Part shown: positions 35,436 to 44,883 of the stretch, piece after piece | How positions within the stretch are numbered: position 1 is the stretch's first letter | Layout of the letters: each line of letters starts with the position of its first letter | Origin: Anianabacter salinae | Lineage (GTDB): Bacteria; Pseudomonadota; Alphaproteobacteria; Rhodobacterales; Rhodobacteraceae | Assembly (NCBI RefSeq): GCF_019061145.1 | Contig: NZ_JAHQZS010000004.1 | Coordinates: 186,001 to 250,000, forward strand | DNA length: 64,000 bases | Direction of reading: 5' to 3' | The notes under the pieces: generated by a model | The model's input: the letters and a program-made list of their open reading frames with translations, nothing else | What the model was told of the DNA's origin: nothing | Database searches by the model: none | Position numbers and translations under genes: made by a program

Positions 35436-36395
35436 ATGCGACTGATCTGTCCGAACTGCGGTGCGCAGTACGAAATCGACGAAAGCGTCATCCCCGATGG
35501 CGGCCGGGACGTGCAATGCGCGAACTGCGGCCACACCTGGTTCCAGCGCCCGCCGCATTTCGACAGGGCCCTGGCCGAAGAGCTGGGCCATGCCTTCCCC
35601 GAGAATGTCGACATCGGCGACACCCCTCCTGAACCGCAGCGCCCGCCCGCGCGCGAACGCCCCGCAACGCCGCGCCCCGCGCCCGGACCCGAAGCCGCCG
35701 CCATGTCCGCCGCTGCCACCGCCGCCCTGGGGGCCGCCGCGTCTGAACGACGCCGCCGCGAATTGAACCCCGAGGTCGCGGACATGCTGCGCGAGGAAGC
35801 CGCACGCGAGAAGGCCGCCCGCGAGGCGGAACGCGAAGGGCAGGACGGGCTGGAATCGCAACCCGATCTTGGCCTAGACAGCGGGCCTCGACAGACCGAA
35901 GCCCGCGTCGCCCCGACCCGCGCCCATGTGCGCACCGTCACCTCTGAACGGCCAGAGGCGCAGGACGCGGGCGCCGAGCAGCCAATGACCCCCGGCGCCC
36001 GGCGCGATGCAGCGCGCCGCGCCGAACAGCTTCCCGATATCGAGGAAATCAATTCCACGCTGCGCCCCTCTGCCCACGCGCGCGGCGGTCCAGCGGACAG
36101 CGCGGACACCGACGCTGGCACCGGCAAGACCTCGAACGGTGGCTTCCGCACCGGATTTCTGCTGGTGATCGTCGCTGCCGTCGCCGCGACGGCTGCCTAC
36201 ATCTTCGCGCCGCAGATCGCGGGCGAGGTGCCCGGCCTTGCCGAGCCGCTCGAGACCTACGTTGCCTGGGTGAACGACACACGGCCCAAGGTCGATGCCG
36301 GTTTGCAGGACGCGCTGGTACGGGCGCAGGACTTCACCGCCGACATGGTCGAACGCGTGCAGGCCATTCGCGGCGGATCAGAAGCGGTCGAGTAG
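35436..36395 (+). CDS. Zinc-ribbon (MJ0042-type) membrane protein
   Basis: A 319-residue protein. Residues 1-38 form a zinc ribbon with two CxxC pairs (CPNCGAQY, VQCANCGHTW). A long Ala/Arg/Glu-rich, probably disordered middle follows, then one membrane helix near 250 (GFLLVIVAAVAATAAYIFA) and a short C-terminal tail. Such proteins are common in alphaproteobacteria, have no assigned role and often neighbour ftsEX, as here. The ATG at 35436 follows GGGGCGAGGG. The 3' end overlaps the convergent TIGR02302 gene by 18 bp. Confidence 0.83.
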   Translation: MRLICPNCGAQYEIDESVIPDGGRDVQCANCGHTWFQRPPHFDRALAEELGHAFPENVDIGDTPPEPQRPPARERPATPRPAPGPEAAAMSAAATAALGAAASERRRRELNPEVADMLREEAAREKAAREAEREGQDGLESQPDLGLDSGPRQTEARVAPTRAHVRTVTSERPEAQDAGAEQPMTPGARRDAARRAEQLPDIEEINSTLRPSAHARGGPADSADTDAGTGKTSNGGFRTGFLLVIVAAVAATAAYIFAPQIAGEVPGLAEPLETYVAWVNDTRPKVDAGLQDALVRAQDFTADMVERVQAIRGGSEAVE

Positions 36396-38939
36396 CCTGC
36401 GCAGGTAATCCAGTTCGTCCTCGGGCCGCGTCTGGTCGCCCGACCGGCGCCGAATCTCGTCCAGCAACTCGCGCGCGCGGCGATAGACGTCCTCGCCCTG
36501 CAACAGCGATTCGTCCGTGCCGATCTGGCCGTTCGCGCCCAGATCGCGCCCCAGCGGATCGCGGCGCTGGTTCTGGTCGGCCTGCCCAAGCTGTTCGCCC
36601 TTCTGCCCCTGACCTTGCTGCTGTTGCTGCGCCATCGCCTCGCCAAGCTCTCGCATGCCTTCACGCAGCGCTTCCAGAGCCTGACTTTGCTGGTCCAGTG
36701 CCTCGGCGAAATCCTCGTTGCGCAGCGCCTCCTCGGCGCCGTCCATCGCGCGGCCTGCGCGGCCCAGCGCATCACGCGCCGCGTCGCCTTCGGGTGTGCC
36801 CGCGCCGGGCAGACCCTGCGACTGGCGGTTCAGTTCTTGCCGCAAGGCGCGCTGACGTTCCGCAAGGCTTTGCTCTCCGCCTTGCCCACCGGGGGTCTGG
36901 CCGCCCTGCTGGCCCTGTCCCTGCTGTTGGCCCTGCTGTCCTTGTTGCCCCTGCTGGCCCTCTTGTCCTTGCTGGCCCTGTTGCCCCTGCTGACCCGGCT
37001 GGTCGAACTGTTCCTGCAAATCGCCAAAGGTCTCGTCCGACAGGCCCTGCTGGTTGCGCAGCGTCTCGGCCAGTCCTTCCATCGCCTGCTGGCCCTCGCC
37101 CTGCTGGCCCTGCTGGCCTTGGGTGACCTGCATGTTCTCCATCATCTGCTGAAGCTGCTGCAACAGTTGCTCGGCCTCGGCCATGCGCCCCTGTTCCATC
37201 AGCTCCTGCAAGCGTTCCAGCATCTCGTTCAGCTGGTCGCCGGTGATCTCCTGCATGTTCTGCTGGTTCTGCGCCTGCTGCTCGCCGTCCTGCCCCTGCT
37301 GTTCGGCCAGCTGGCGCATGTAGTCGTTCATCGCCTCGCGCAATTCCTGCATCAACTCGGCGATCTCGTCCTCGTTCGCACCGTTGCGCATCGCCTCGGA
37401 CAAACGGTCCTGCGCGCGCCGAAGCCGTTCAAGAGCGTCCGACAGGTCGCCCTCCTCGATCTCGACCGCGACATCCCACAGCGCCTGCGAGATCTCGTCG
37501 ACCTTGTCATCCGAAAGGCCATAGTCGTTGCCGATCTCCAGCCGCCGGATCGCCACGCGCAGCCGCAGATAGACCGTCTGGCTGGTGAACACCTCCTCGG
37601 GCCGGAATGAAACCGCCCGCAGAACCTGCGCCACGCGCGGCCCGTTCTCGCGGTTCCACAGAAGCGCGCGGCGCTGGTCGATGATCGCCATCGCCAGCGT
37701 GTCGAAGAACCGCCGTCCCGGCAGCGTGATCGTCTCGGGCACAGACTGGCCCGACTGGCCCAGCGCATCGGCCACGTCCAGCGTCACTGTCACCGGCAGG
37801 CCCGCCCAGGGATGCTCTGCCATGTCCTCGATCAGCGTTTCGGTGAACTCAGTCCGGTCGCCCGAAATCGGCATCGGCAGATCGACCTCGATGGGATCGC
37901 GCGCCTCTGGTTCCAGCGCGAGGCCATAGCGGCGGTCGACAGCGGCAAGGTCCAGATCGAACCGCGCCTTGCCGCCGACCACGCCGTAATCGTCCGAAGC
38001 GGTAAAGGGCATCTGCATCTCGCCGGTCGGGCTGCGCTCGGCCTCGCCGTCAAGGCGCACCTGCGGCGCGGCATCAGGCGACACCGACACCGTCCAGTCG
38101 CGTCCGCCCGGCCCCTCGATGGCCAGGGTGCCGGGACCGGAGACCTCGAAACTCTGGCTCGGCTCGCTCGCCACCGCCAGATCGTTGCCCTGCCGTCCCG
38201 ATACGGTTTCCGTCACCGTCAGATCGCCCACCTCGCCATAAAGGCGGATCGTCACGCGGCTCGCCTCTGGCACCTCGAAGGCGCCTGCCGGGATGTCGTT
38301 GAGATAGAAGGTCGGCTTGCCGGTGTAGGCGGGCGGCTCCACCCAGCCCTCCCAGCTTGGCCCCGACGCGATGGCGGCGCCGCCGCCGGGCGCCATGTCC
38401 GCCACGCTGCCGACCCGCAGGATCGACCCGAACAGAAGCGCCACCGCCAGCGCCAGCAGCGCGACATAGCGCAGGGCAAAGGGATCGCGCGCGGCGATCT
38501 TCAGGTCAGGCTCGACGGCGCGCGCCGCCCGCACCCGTTCGGACATCCGCGCCACATGCGCCTGCCAGACGGCGGCCGAAGCCGCATCGCCCGATCCGAT
38601 CGCCTGCCGGTCCGACAGCGCCGCGATGGGCCGCCCCGGCAATGTCCGGTCCAGCCGGTCCAGCGCCTCGGCCCGGCGCGGCATCCGAAACCGCCGCACC
38701 CCCACCACAAGCGCCCAGACAGAGCCCAGCGCCGCCAGCACCGTGACCGCCCAAAGCGCCTCCAGCGGCATGATTTCGTGCAGACCCAGCATCAGCCCCG
38801 CCAGCGCGGCGATCAGGATCGACCACAGCGGCCAGAACGCGCGCGCCACACGTTCCGCGGCCATCCCCCAAAGGGTCAGGCGCACGGGCCATTTCAGGTG
38901 ACGCTCGGCCTCGGCCGGAAACACGCGCTGATCGGTCAT
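36378..38939 (-). CDS. TIGR02302/DUF4175 membrane protein with Gln/Gly-rich coiled region
   Basis: An 853-residue protein. Two to three N-terminal membrane segments (about 35-80 and 155-175) are followed by periplasmic beta-rich repeats (SGPSWEGWVEPPAYTGKP, TASDDYGVVGGKARF), a charged helical domain, then a long Gln/Gly/Glu region. That region includes near-perfect GQQ triplet repeats (coding 36895-37005). The C-terminus again is helical. This architecture is that of the alphaproteobacterial TIGR02302 family; function is unknown, envelope-related by topology. Upstream of it on the same strand is lysA. Confidence 0.88.
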   Translation of the reverse strand: MTDQRVFPAEAERHLKWPVRLTLWGMAAERVARAFWPLWSILIAALAGLMLGLHEIMPLEALWAVTVLAALGSVWALVVGVRRFRMPRRAEALDRLDRTLPGRPIAALSDRQAIGSGDAASAAVWQAHVARMSERVRAARAVEPDLKIAARDPFALRYVALLALAVALLFGSILRVGSVADMAPGGGAAIASGPSWEGWVEPPAYTGKPTFYLNDIPAGAFEVPEASRVTIRLYGEVGDLTVTETVSGRQGNDLAVASEPSQSFEVSGPGTLAIEGPGGRDWTVSVSPDAAPQVRLDGEAERSPTGEMQMPFTASDDYGVVGGKARFDLDLAAVDRRYGLALEPEARDPIEVDLPMPISGDRTEFTETLIEDMAEHPWAGLPVTVTLDVADALGQSGQSVPETITLPGRRFFDTLAMAIIDQRRALLWNRENGPRVAQVLRAVSFRPEEVFTSQTVYLRLRVAIRRLEIGNDYGLSDDKVDEISQALWDVAVEIEEGDLSDALERLRRAQDRLSEAMRNGANEDEIAELMQELREAMNDYMRQLAEQQGQDGEQQAQNQQNMQEITGDQLNEMLERLQELMEQGRMAEAEQLLQQLQQMMENMQVTQGQQGQQGEGQQAMEGLAETLRNQQGLSDETFGDLQEQFDQPGQQGQQGQQGQEGQQGQQGQQGQQQGQGQQGGQTPGGQGGEQSLAERQRALRQELNRQSQGLPGAGTPEGDAARDALGRAGRAMDGAEEALRNEDFAEALDQQSQALEALREGMRELGEAMAQQQQQGQGQKGEQLGQADQNQRRDPLGRDLGANGQIGTDESLLQGEDVYRRARELLDEIRRRSGDQTRPEDELDYLRRLLDRF

Positions 38940-38976
38940 GGGCTCCCGTCAGTCTCGGCTCACGCGGGATAGCGGG

Positions 38977-40242
38977 TCAGAGCCATTCGGGAATGGTATC
39001 TCGTTCGATCATCTCGTCAAAGGTCGGCCGCTTTCGAATGACGGCGAAGTGATCGCCGTGAACCAGCACCTCGGGGATCAGCGGCCGGGTATTGTACTCG
39101 GACGCCATCACCGCGCCGTAGGCCCCCGCCGACCGGAACGCCACCAGATCGCCCGCCTTCACCGGCGGCATCGGGCGTTGGCGCGCAAAGGTATCACCGC
39201 TCTCGCAGACCGGTCCGACCACGTCGAACGGGTGCATCGCCGCCCCCGCCGCAGGCTCGATCACCGGCACGATATCGTGCCAGGCGTCGTACATCGCGGG
39301 CCGGATCAGATCGTTCATCGCACTGTCGAGGATAAGAAAATCCCGCCCCTCGCCGGATTTCACATAGGTCACCGCGCTGACCAGAAGCCCGGCGTTCCCC
39401 ACGATCAGCCGCCCCGGCTCGATCTCGATCTCGACGTCCAGATCGCCCAGCACCCGCTTGACCATCTCGCAGTAATCCGTCGGAAGCGGCGGCGCGCTGT
39501 TGGACCGCTCGTAGGGGATGCCAAGCCCGCCCCCAAGGTCCAGCCGGTCGATGGAATGGCCATCGGCACGAAGTTGCCGGGTCAGCTCGGCGACCAGAAT
39601 ATAGGCATCCTCGAACGGCTGAAGATCGGTCAGCTGGCTGCCGATATGCACGTCGAGTCCCACCGCATGCACCCCGGGCAGCGCGGCGATCTCGGCATAG
39701 ACCTCGCGGGCGCGCGCGATCGGGATGCCGAACTTGTTCTCTTTCTTGCCAGTGGCGATCTTGGCATGAGTCTTTGCGTCAACATCGGGGTTCACCCGCA
39801 CCGTCACCGGCGCCACCGCGCCCATCGACACCGCCACCTCGGACAGCGCCCGCAGCTCCGGCTCGCTCTCGACGTTGAACTGCCGGATGCCGCCTTCCAG
39901 CGCCATCCGCATCTCGTCCTTCGTCTTGCCGACGCCCGAGAACACGATCCGCTCCCCCGGCACCCCCGCCGCCTTCGCGCGCTGGTATTCGCCGCCCGAC
40001 ACCACGTCCATCCCCGCGCCAAGCGCCGCCAGCGTCTTCAGGATCGCCTGGTTGGAATTGGCCTTCATCGCGTAGCACACCAGGTGCGGCAATGGCGCCA
40101 GCCCCTCGTCGAACAGCCGGAAATGCCGCGTCAGCGTCGCCGTCGAGTAGACATAGAACGGCGTGCCCACCGCCGCCGCAATCTCGGCGACGGCGACATC
40201 CTCGGCATACAGCGCGCCGTCCCGATACAGAAAATGATCCAT
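38977..40242 (-). CDS. lysA: Diaminopimelate decarboxylase
   Basis: PLP enzyme making L-lysine from meso-diaminopimelate. 421 residues. PLP lysine K60 in VCYAMKANSN, phosphate-binding GGGLGIPYE, and substrate-binding PGRLIVGNAGLLVSAV, FLILDSAMNDLIRP and CESGDTFA (active-site Cys). It heads a leftward group with the TIGR02302 gene 37 bp downstream. Upstream, across a dispersed repeat, lies the DUF2834-like gene. Confidence 0.97.
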   Translation of the reverse strand: MDHFLYRDGALYAEDVAVAEIAAAVGTPFYVYSTATLTRHFRLFDEGLAPLPHLVCYAMKANSNQAILKTLAALGAGMDVVSGGEYQRAKAAGVPGERIVFSGVGKTKDEMRMALEGGIRQFNVESEPELRALSEVAVSMGAVAPVTVRVNPDVDAKTHAKIATGKKENKFGIPIARAREVYAEIAALPGVHAVGLDVHIGSQLTDLQPFEDAYILVAELTRQLRADGHSIDRLDLGGGLGIPYERSNSAPPLPTDYCEMVKRVLGDLDVEIEIEPGRLIVGNAGLLVSAVTYVKSGEGRDFLILDSAMNDLIRPAMYDAWHDIVPVIEPAAGAAMHPFDVVGPVCESGDTFARQRPMPPVKAGDLVAFRSAGAYGAVMASEYNTRPLIPEVLVHGDHFAVIRKRPTFDEMIERDTIPEWL

Positions 40243-40283
40243 CGCACCCTTCCACCGGCCTGCCGCCCCGCGACCGCCTTACT

Positions 40284-40337
40284 CATCTTTGGTCTTCAAA
40301 TACCTCCGGGGGGTCTGGGGGGCAGAGCCCCCCAGAC
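40284..40337 (+). repeat. Dispersed intergenic repeat, copy B, with G/C stem
   Basis: CATCTTTGGTCTTCAAATAC and the following bases (40284-40315) are the reverse complement, with minor changes, of the element at 17976-18008. They are followed by a strong stem GTCTGGGGGG/CCCCCCAGAC (40313-40337). It sits between lysA and the DUF2834-like gene. Confidence 0.65.
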
Positions 40338-40365
40338 CCCCCGGCGCAGCCGGGGCGAAACCGGA

Positions 40366-40677
40366 TCAGTCGATCCCGCGCGTCCGCAGGTACAGGTACA
40401 GCGGCAACCCGCAGCTTACCCCGATGCAGAACGTCGCGGGGATCGCCAGCAGCGCGAGCCAGTTCTTGCGCGCCCAGGTCTCGGCAATCACCCATACCGT
40501 CAGCGCGATGGCGGCAATCGTCAGGTCCCAGGTCAGCCCGGTGGTCGAGGCGTTGACATACCAGGCGTCGATCAGCCCCGACAACCCGGTGCCGGTCTCG
40601 TTCATGTAGGTCACGAACCAGTACATCGGATGCACCGCCCCCCAGACCGCAAGCGCCAGGTAGATCAACCGCAGCAT
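40366..40677 (-). CDS. DUF2834-like small membrane protein
   Basis: A 103-residue protein with three hydrophobic helices (LRLIYLALAVWGAVHPMYWF, then DLTIAAIALTVWVIAE, then WLALLAIPATFCIGVSCGL). The LxxWG..P..W pattern and length fit DUF2834 proteins, for which no function is established. It lies 4 bp after the stop of the small lipoprotein gene, within the argH operon. Confidence 0.75.
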   Translation of the reverse strand: MLRLIYLALAVWGAVHPMYWFVTYMNETGTGLSGLIDAWYVNASTTGLTWDLTIAAIALTVWVIAETWARKNWLALLAIPATFCIGVSCGLPLYLYLRTRGID

Positions 40678-40681
40678 CGGC

Positions 40682-40837
40682 TCAGAACGTCCCCACGATG
40701 CCGGTCTTCGCGGTGCCGGTCACGGTGACGCCGGGTTCGGCCTTGACCGGTTCCCTGGCAGGCGGCGGCACCGGCGCGCCGTCGACGCCGCAAGCGGCGA
40801 GGCCCAGCAGCGCAAGGGTCAGCAAGATCCGTTTCAT
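40682..40837 (-). CDS. Small lipoprotein in the argH operon
   Basis: 51 codons encode a 16-residue lipoprotein signal ending in the lipobox LAAC (Cys16). A Pro/Ala/Val-rich mature peptide of about 35 residues follows, ending TKTGIVGTF-like ([11 protein letters not shown]). Its ATG overlaps the argH stop by 4 bp (ATGA), so it is translationally coupled. It resembles the tiny LptM-like or spacer lipoproteins found next to lysA/argH in proteobacteria; LptM is encoded beside lysA in enterobacteria, but homology to it is only suspected. Confidence 0.75.
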   Translation of the reverse strand: MKRILLTLALLGLAACGVDGAPVPPPAREPVKAEPGVTVTGTAKTGIVGTF

Positions 40838-42225
40838 CCCATCACCTCTTTCCAGCGGGCGACCTGCGCGCGCACCTGGTCGGGCGCCGTCCCGCCATAG
40901 CTGGTGCGGCTGGCGACCGAGTTCTGCACCCCAAGAACGCCGAACACGTCTTCGGTCACAGCATCATGCACCGACTGCATCTCGGCAAGGGTCAACTCGG
41001 GCAGATCGCAGCCCTTGGCCTCGGCCATGGCCACCAGCGTCCCGGTCACATGGTGTGCCTCGCGGAACGGCAGCCCGGCCTCGCGCACCAGCCAGTCGGC
41101 AAGGTCGGTCGCGGTGGAAAACCCGGATGCGGCGGCGGCCTCGAGCGCGGGGCGGTTGGCGGTCATATCCGACACCATCCCTGTCATCGCCGCCAGCGAC
41201 AGCAGAAGCGTATCGGCGGCGTCGAACACCTGCTCCTTGTCCTCCTGCATGTCCTTGGAATAGGCGAGCGGCAGGCCCTTCATCACCGTGAACAGCGCCA
41301 CCTGCGCGCCAAGGATGCGCCCGATCTTGGCACGGATCAGTTCCGCCGCGTCGGGGTTCTTTTTCTGCGGCATGATCGACGATCCAGTCGAGAACCGGTC
41401 CGACAGCACGACAAACCGGAACTGCGCCGAGGCCCAGATCACCAGCTCTTCGGCAAAGCGCGACAGGTGCACCGCGCAGATCGACGCCGCCGACAGAAAC
41501 TCCAGCGCAAAGTCGCGGTCGCTGACGGCATCCAGCGAATTGGCGGCGGGCCGGTCAAAGCCCAGCGCCTCCGCCGTCATGTGCCGGTCGATGGGAAACG
41601 ACGTGCCCGCCAGCGCCGCAGCCCCCAGCGGGCTTTCGTTCATCCGCGCCCGCGCATCGCGGAACCGTGACAGGTCGCGCCCGAACATCTCGACATAGGC
41701 CATCATGTGGTGGCCCCAGGTCACCGGCTGCGCGGTCTGCAGATGGGTGAAGCCCGGCATCACCCAGCCCGCCCCCGCCTCGGCCTGGTCCAGCAGCGCG
41801 CCGATCAGCGCGCGCAGCCCCTCCATCGCCGCGTCGATCTGGCCCCGCGTCCACAGCTTGAAATCCGTCGCCACCTGATCGTTGCGCGACCGCGCGGTGT
41901 GCAGCCGCCCCGCCGGTTCGCCGATGATCTCTTTCAGCCGCGATTCAACGTTCATGTGGATGTCTTCCAGCGCCGCCGAGAACGGGAAGTCTCCTGTTTC
42001 GATCTCTGACAACACCGTGAGCAATCCTTCCCGGATCGCCTCGGCATCGCTATCACTCAGGATGCCAGTGGCCGCCAACATCGCCGCATGGGCCCGCGAG
42101 CCTTCGATGTCTTCGGCAAAGAGGCGCTTGTCGAACGAGATCGAGGCGTTGATCGCCTCCATGATCGCGTCGGGACCTGCGGCGAAACGGCCGCCCCACA
42201 TGGCGTTGGAACCGGACTTTGTCAT
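40834..42225 (-). CDS. argH: Argininosuccinate lyase
   Basis: Last step of arginine synthesis: argininosuccinate to arginine plus fumarate. 463 residues, normal length. Signature [20 protein letters not shown] (catalytic Ser loop) is intact, along with [19 protein letters not shown] and [20 protein letters not shown]. It starts only 23 bp from the divergent tlpA start, so the promoters must lie partly inside coding sequence. Followed by the small lipoprotein and DUF2834 genes. Confidence 0.97.
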   Translation of the reverse strand: MTKSGSNAMWGGRFAAGPDAIMEAINASISFDKRLFAEDIEGSRAHAAMLAATGILSDSDAEAIREGLLTVLSEIETGDFPFSAALEDIHMNVESRLKEIIGEPAGRLHTARSRNDQVATDFKLWTRGQIDAAMEGLRALIGALLDQAEAGAGWVMPGFTHLQTAQPVTWGHHMMAYVEMFGRDLSRFRDARARMNESPLGAAALAGTSFPIDRHMTAEALGFDRPAANSLDAVSDRDFALEFLSAASICAVHLSRFAEELVIWASAQFRFVVLSDRFSTGSSIMPQKKNPDAAELIRAKIGRILGAQVALFTVMKGLPLAYSKDMQEDKEQVFDAADTLLLSLAAMTGMVSDMTANRPALEAAAASGFSTATDLADWLVREAGLPFREAHHVTGTLVAMAEAKGCDLPELTLAEMQSVHDAVTEDVFGVLGVQNSVASRTSYGGTAPDQVRAQVARWKEVMG

Positions 42226-42248
42226 TGTCGAAAACCCTCGGAGGGAAG

Positions 42249-42821
42249 ATGCGCTGGATCACGATTGCCGCCCTTTACACGGCCCTCGCCATGGGCGCAA
42301 ACGCCGCCCTTGCCGCAGACACCGCCGCGCTTGAGGCGATGCGCGAAGGGACGATCAAGAAGCTGCAGTTCCATTCCGCCCCCGCCGAGGCCTCAAGCGC
42401 CACCTTCACCGCCGAGAACGGCGGCACCGGCAGCCTTGCCGATTACGAAGGCAAGGTGATCCTGCTGAACTTCTGGGCCACCTGGTGCGCGCCCTGCCGC
42501 AAGGAGATGCCGTCGCTCGCCAACCTTCAGGCCGAGCTTGGCGGCGACGATTTCGAGGTTGTGACCATCGCCACCGGGCGCAATTCGCCCACCGGCATCC
42601 GCCGCTTCTTTGAAGAAGAGGGCGTGACCGGCCTGCCGCAGCACCGCGACGAGAAACAGGCGCTGGCCCGAGACATGGGCGTTCTGGGCCTGCCGGTGAC
42701 GGTGATCCTCAACGCCGAGGGGCAGGAAATCGCCCGCCTGATCGGCGACGCCGAGTGGGACAGCGACAGCGCCAAGGCGATCCTGCGCGCGATGATCGAC
42801 GACGGCGCGCCGCAAGGCTGA
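42249..42821 (+). CDS. tlpA: TlpA-family thiol:disulfide oxidoreductase
   Basis: Periplasmic thioredoxin-fold reductase, 190 residues. N-terminal signal/anchor (residues 1-23). Active site WATWC-AP-C (C80, C83) and cis-Pro in [10 protein letters not shown]. TlpA proteins reduce apo-cytochrome oxidase or copper-chaperone thiols in relatives. The ATG at 42249 follows GGAGGGAAG. The divergent pairing with argH is, as I recall, conserved in the order. Confidence 0.92.
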   Translation: MRWITIAALYTALAMGANAALAADTAALEAMREGTIKKLQFHSAPAEASSATFTAENGGTGSLADYEGKVILLNFWATWCAPCRKEMPSLANLQAELGGDDFEVVTIATGRNSPTGIRRFFEEEGVTGLPQHRDEKQALARDMGVLGLPVTVILNAEGQEIARLIGDAEWDSDSAKAILRAMIDDGAPQG

Positions 42822-42897
42822 CGCCCCCTCATGACGCAACGCAACGCTTGACCCGCGCGCCTTTGCGCCGCCCATCATGGGCGCCGGGAGGAATGCA

Positions 42898-43293
42898 ATG
42901 CCGCTTGCCGTCATGTTGCCGCTTGTGGTCGTGGGGATCGCCGGGATCGTCGGCCTTCTTCACCTGCTCGGCTATACCGGCGGCTTTCGCATGGCGACCG
43001 GCGACGACGCCCGCGCCGCGTGGCTGCGGCAATTCCCCGAAGATACCGTGACCGGCGCGGTTCCCTGTTCCACCGGCAGCGCCGCGCTGGTGGACACGGG
43101 CCGCGGCCCCGGACTTGTCTGGGCCTTCGGCGCCGACAGCGTCTGCCGGATGCTGGACGGCGGCCGCGCCAGGATCACCCGCCACGGCCTGCGCATCCGG
43201 TTCCCCGACTTCAACGCCCCCAGCGTCACCCTTGCCATGCCGCCGGACGAGGCCGCCGCCTGGGCCGCCCGCATCAACGAGAAGAGACCATGA
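42898..43293 (+). CDS. Small membrane-anchored protein of unknown function
   Basis: 131 residues: an N-terminal membrane helix (VMLPLVVVGIAGIVGLLHLL), then a roughly 100-residue soluble domain with two Cys (VPCSTGSAALV, DSVCRML), a beta-rich pattern and an Asp/Glu-Ala-rich end. The ATG follows GGGAGGA. The stop overlaps the sterol desaturase start by 4 bp (ATGA), so the two are coupled. No family recognised. Confidence 0.7.
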   Translation: MPLAVMLPLVVVGIAGIVGLLHLLGYTGGFRMATGDDARAAWLRQFPEDTVTGAVPCSTGSAALVDTGRGPGLVWAFGADSVCRMLDGGRARITRHGLRIRFPDFNAPSVTLAMPPDEAAAWAARINEKRP

Positions 43294-44261
43294 CCGACCA
43301 GATCACCTTTCCAGACGTCGTCTCGCTTGCCGTGCCGCTGTTCATCGCCGCGATCCTGGCCGAGCTGTTCTGGATCCACTTCAAGGGCCGGGGCGGCCGC
43401 TACGAGACGCGCGACGCGATGACCTCGCTTATCATGGGCGCGGGCAATGTCGCCTCCGGCATCCTTCTGGGCTTTATCGCCTACGGCTTCTTCATGGTGC
43501 TGTGGCAGGTCACGCCGCTGGACCTCGGCACGGCGTGGTGGGTCATCGCGCTGTGCTTCGTGCTGGACGATCTGCGCTATTACTGGGTGCACCTTTTCGG
43601 CCACCGCATCCGCTGGGTCTGGGCGAGCCACGTCAACCACCACTCGTCCCAGCACTACAACCTGACCACCGCGCTGCGGCAGACCTGGACCGGCACCTTC
43701 ACCTTCATGATGGTGGTCCGCGCGCCGCTGATCCTGCTGGGGTTCCATCCGGCGATGGTGCTATTCGTTGGCGGGCTGAACCTGATCTACCAGTTCTGGA
43801 TCCACACCGAGGCGATCGGCAAGCTGCCGCGCTGGGTCGAGGCGGTGATGAACACACCCTCGCACCACCGCGTCCACCACGGGCGCAATCCGCGCTACCT
43901 CGATTCCAATTACGCGGGTGTCTTCATCGTCTGGGACAGGCTGTTCGGCACCTTCGTCCCCGAGCAGGAGGACGAGAAGGTCGATTACGGCCTTGTCCAC
44001 AACATCGGCACCTTCAACCCGCTGCGGGTGGCGTTCCACGAATGGGCCGCGATCTGGCGCGACGTGACACGGCCCGGCCTGACCGTTGGCCAGCGCATCC
44101 GCTATGCCGTGATGCCGCCGGGGTGGAGCCATGATGGCAGCCGCTCGATGTCGGACGGGATCAAGGCGCGGCACCTCGCCCGCCACCCCGAGGCAGCAGG
44201 CACGCCGGGCTTCGAGACCGCCGCGCCTCAGCCCTCGCCGAGCGCGCGCACTTCGGCGTGA
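43290..44261 (+). CDS. Fatty acid hydroxylase/sterol desaturase family protein
   Basis: A 323-residue integral membrane di-iron enzyme. Histidine clusters are complete: HLFGH (HX3H), HVNHH (HX2HH) and HRVHH (HX2HH), embedded between about four hydrophobic segments. Members hydroxylate or desaturate lipids such as sterols, hopanoids, carotenoids or alkylglycerols; the substrate is not inferable here. Coupled to the upstream small membrane protein. Its last 34 bp overlap the convergent tag gene. Confidence 0.9.
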   Translation: MTDQITFPDVVSLAVPLFIAAILAELFWIHFKGRGGRYETRDAMTSLIMGAGNVASGILLGFIAYGFFMVLWQVTPLDLGTAWWVIALCFVLDDLRYYWVHLFGHRIRWVWASHVNHHSSQHYNLTTALRQTWTGTFTFMMVVRAPLILLGFHPAMVLFVGGLNLIYQFWIHTEAIGKLPRWVEAVMNTPSHHRVHHGRNPRYLDSNYAGVFIVWDRLFGTFVPEQEDEKVDYGLVHNIGTFNPLRVAFHEWAAIWRDVTRPGLTVGQRIRYAVMPPGWSHDGSRSMSDGIKARHLARHPEAAGTPGFETAAPQPSPSARTSA

Positions 44262-44803
44262 CGCGGACAGGTCACGACATGGTCGTTGACGATACCGCAG
44301 GCCTGCATCCAGGCATAGACGATGGTTGGCCCGACAAAGCGAAACCCGCGCGCTTTCAGATCCTTTGAAATCTGTTTCGACAAGTCCGTCTCGCCGGGGA
44401 TGTCGGACATCGCCGCGCGCATCGGTTGCAGCGGGCGCCCGCCCGTCCTGTCCCACAGGTAAGGCGCAAAGCCCGGCCCTGCCTCGATCTCAAGGTAGGC
44501 GCGGGCGTTGCCGATGGTCGCCTCGATCTTGCCCCTGTGCCGCACGATGCCCGGATCAGCCAGGCAGCGCAGGATCTCGGGCTCGCCCCAGCTTGCGATC
44601 CGTTCGGGATCGAACCCCTCGAACGCGGCGCGGAAATTGTCGCGCTTGCGCAGGATGGTGATCCAGGACAGGCCCGCCTGAAAGCCGTCCAGCACCAGCT
44701 TTTCCCACAGCGCCCGGCTGTCATACTCCGGCACGCCCCATTCGGTGTCGTGATAGGCGACATACAAGGGATCGTCCCCGCACCATGTGCACCGCTCGTT
44801 CAT
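44228..44803 (-). CDS. tag: DNA-3-methyladenine glycosylase I
   Basis: Base-excision repair enzyme removing 3-methyladenine. 191 residues with the Tag signature CTWCGDDPLYVAYHDTEWG at the N-terminus, LVLDGFQAGLSWITIL, and the C-terminal zinc ligands in VNDHVVTCPRH. The catalytic-pocket Glu in HDTEWG is present. Slightly extended convergent overlap with the desaturase gene. Confidence 0.96.
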   Translation of the reverse strand: MNERCTWCGDDPLYVAYHDTEWGVPEYDSRALWEKLVLDGFQAGLSWITILRKRDNFRAAFEGFDPERIASWGEPEILRCLADPGIVRHRGKIEATIGNARAYLEIEAGPGFAPYLWDRTGGRPLQPMRAAMSDIPGETDLSKQISKDLKARGFRFVGPTIVYAWMQACGIVNDHVVTCPRHAEVRALGEG

Positions 44804-44883
44804 GTCGTTCCCTCATGCCGCTCTTAACCCGACCTTAAACGCCCGCGCGCAGGATGGCGACGGTGCGTGACGGGAGACAGGCG

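Noticed and set aside
36880-37130. Repeated CTG/TTG-type units that look like a tandem-repeat or CRISPR-like array
   Set aside because: They are in-frame GQQ codons of the TIGR02302 gene, without spacers of even length or palindromic repeats.
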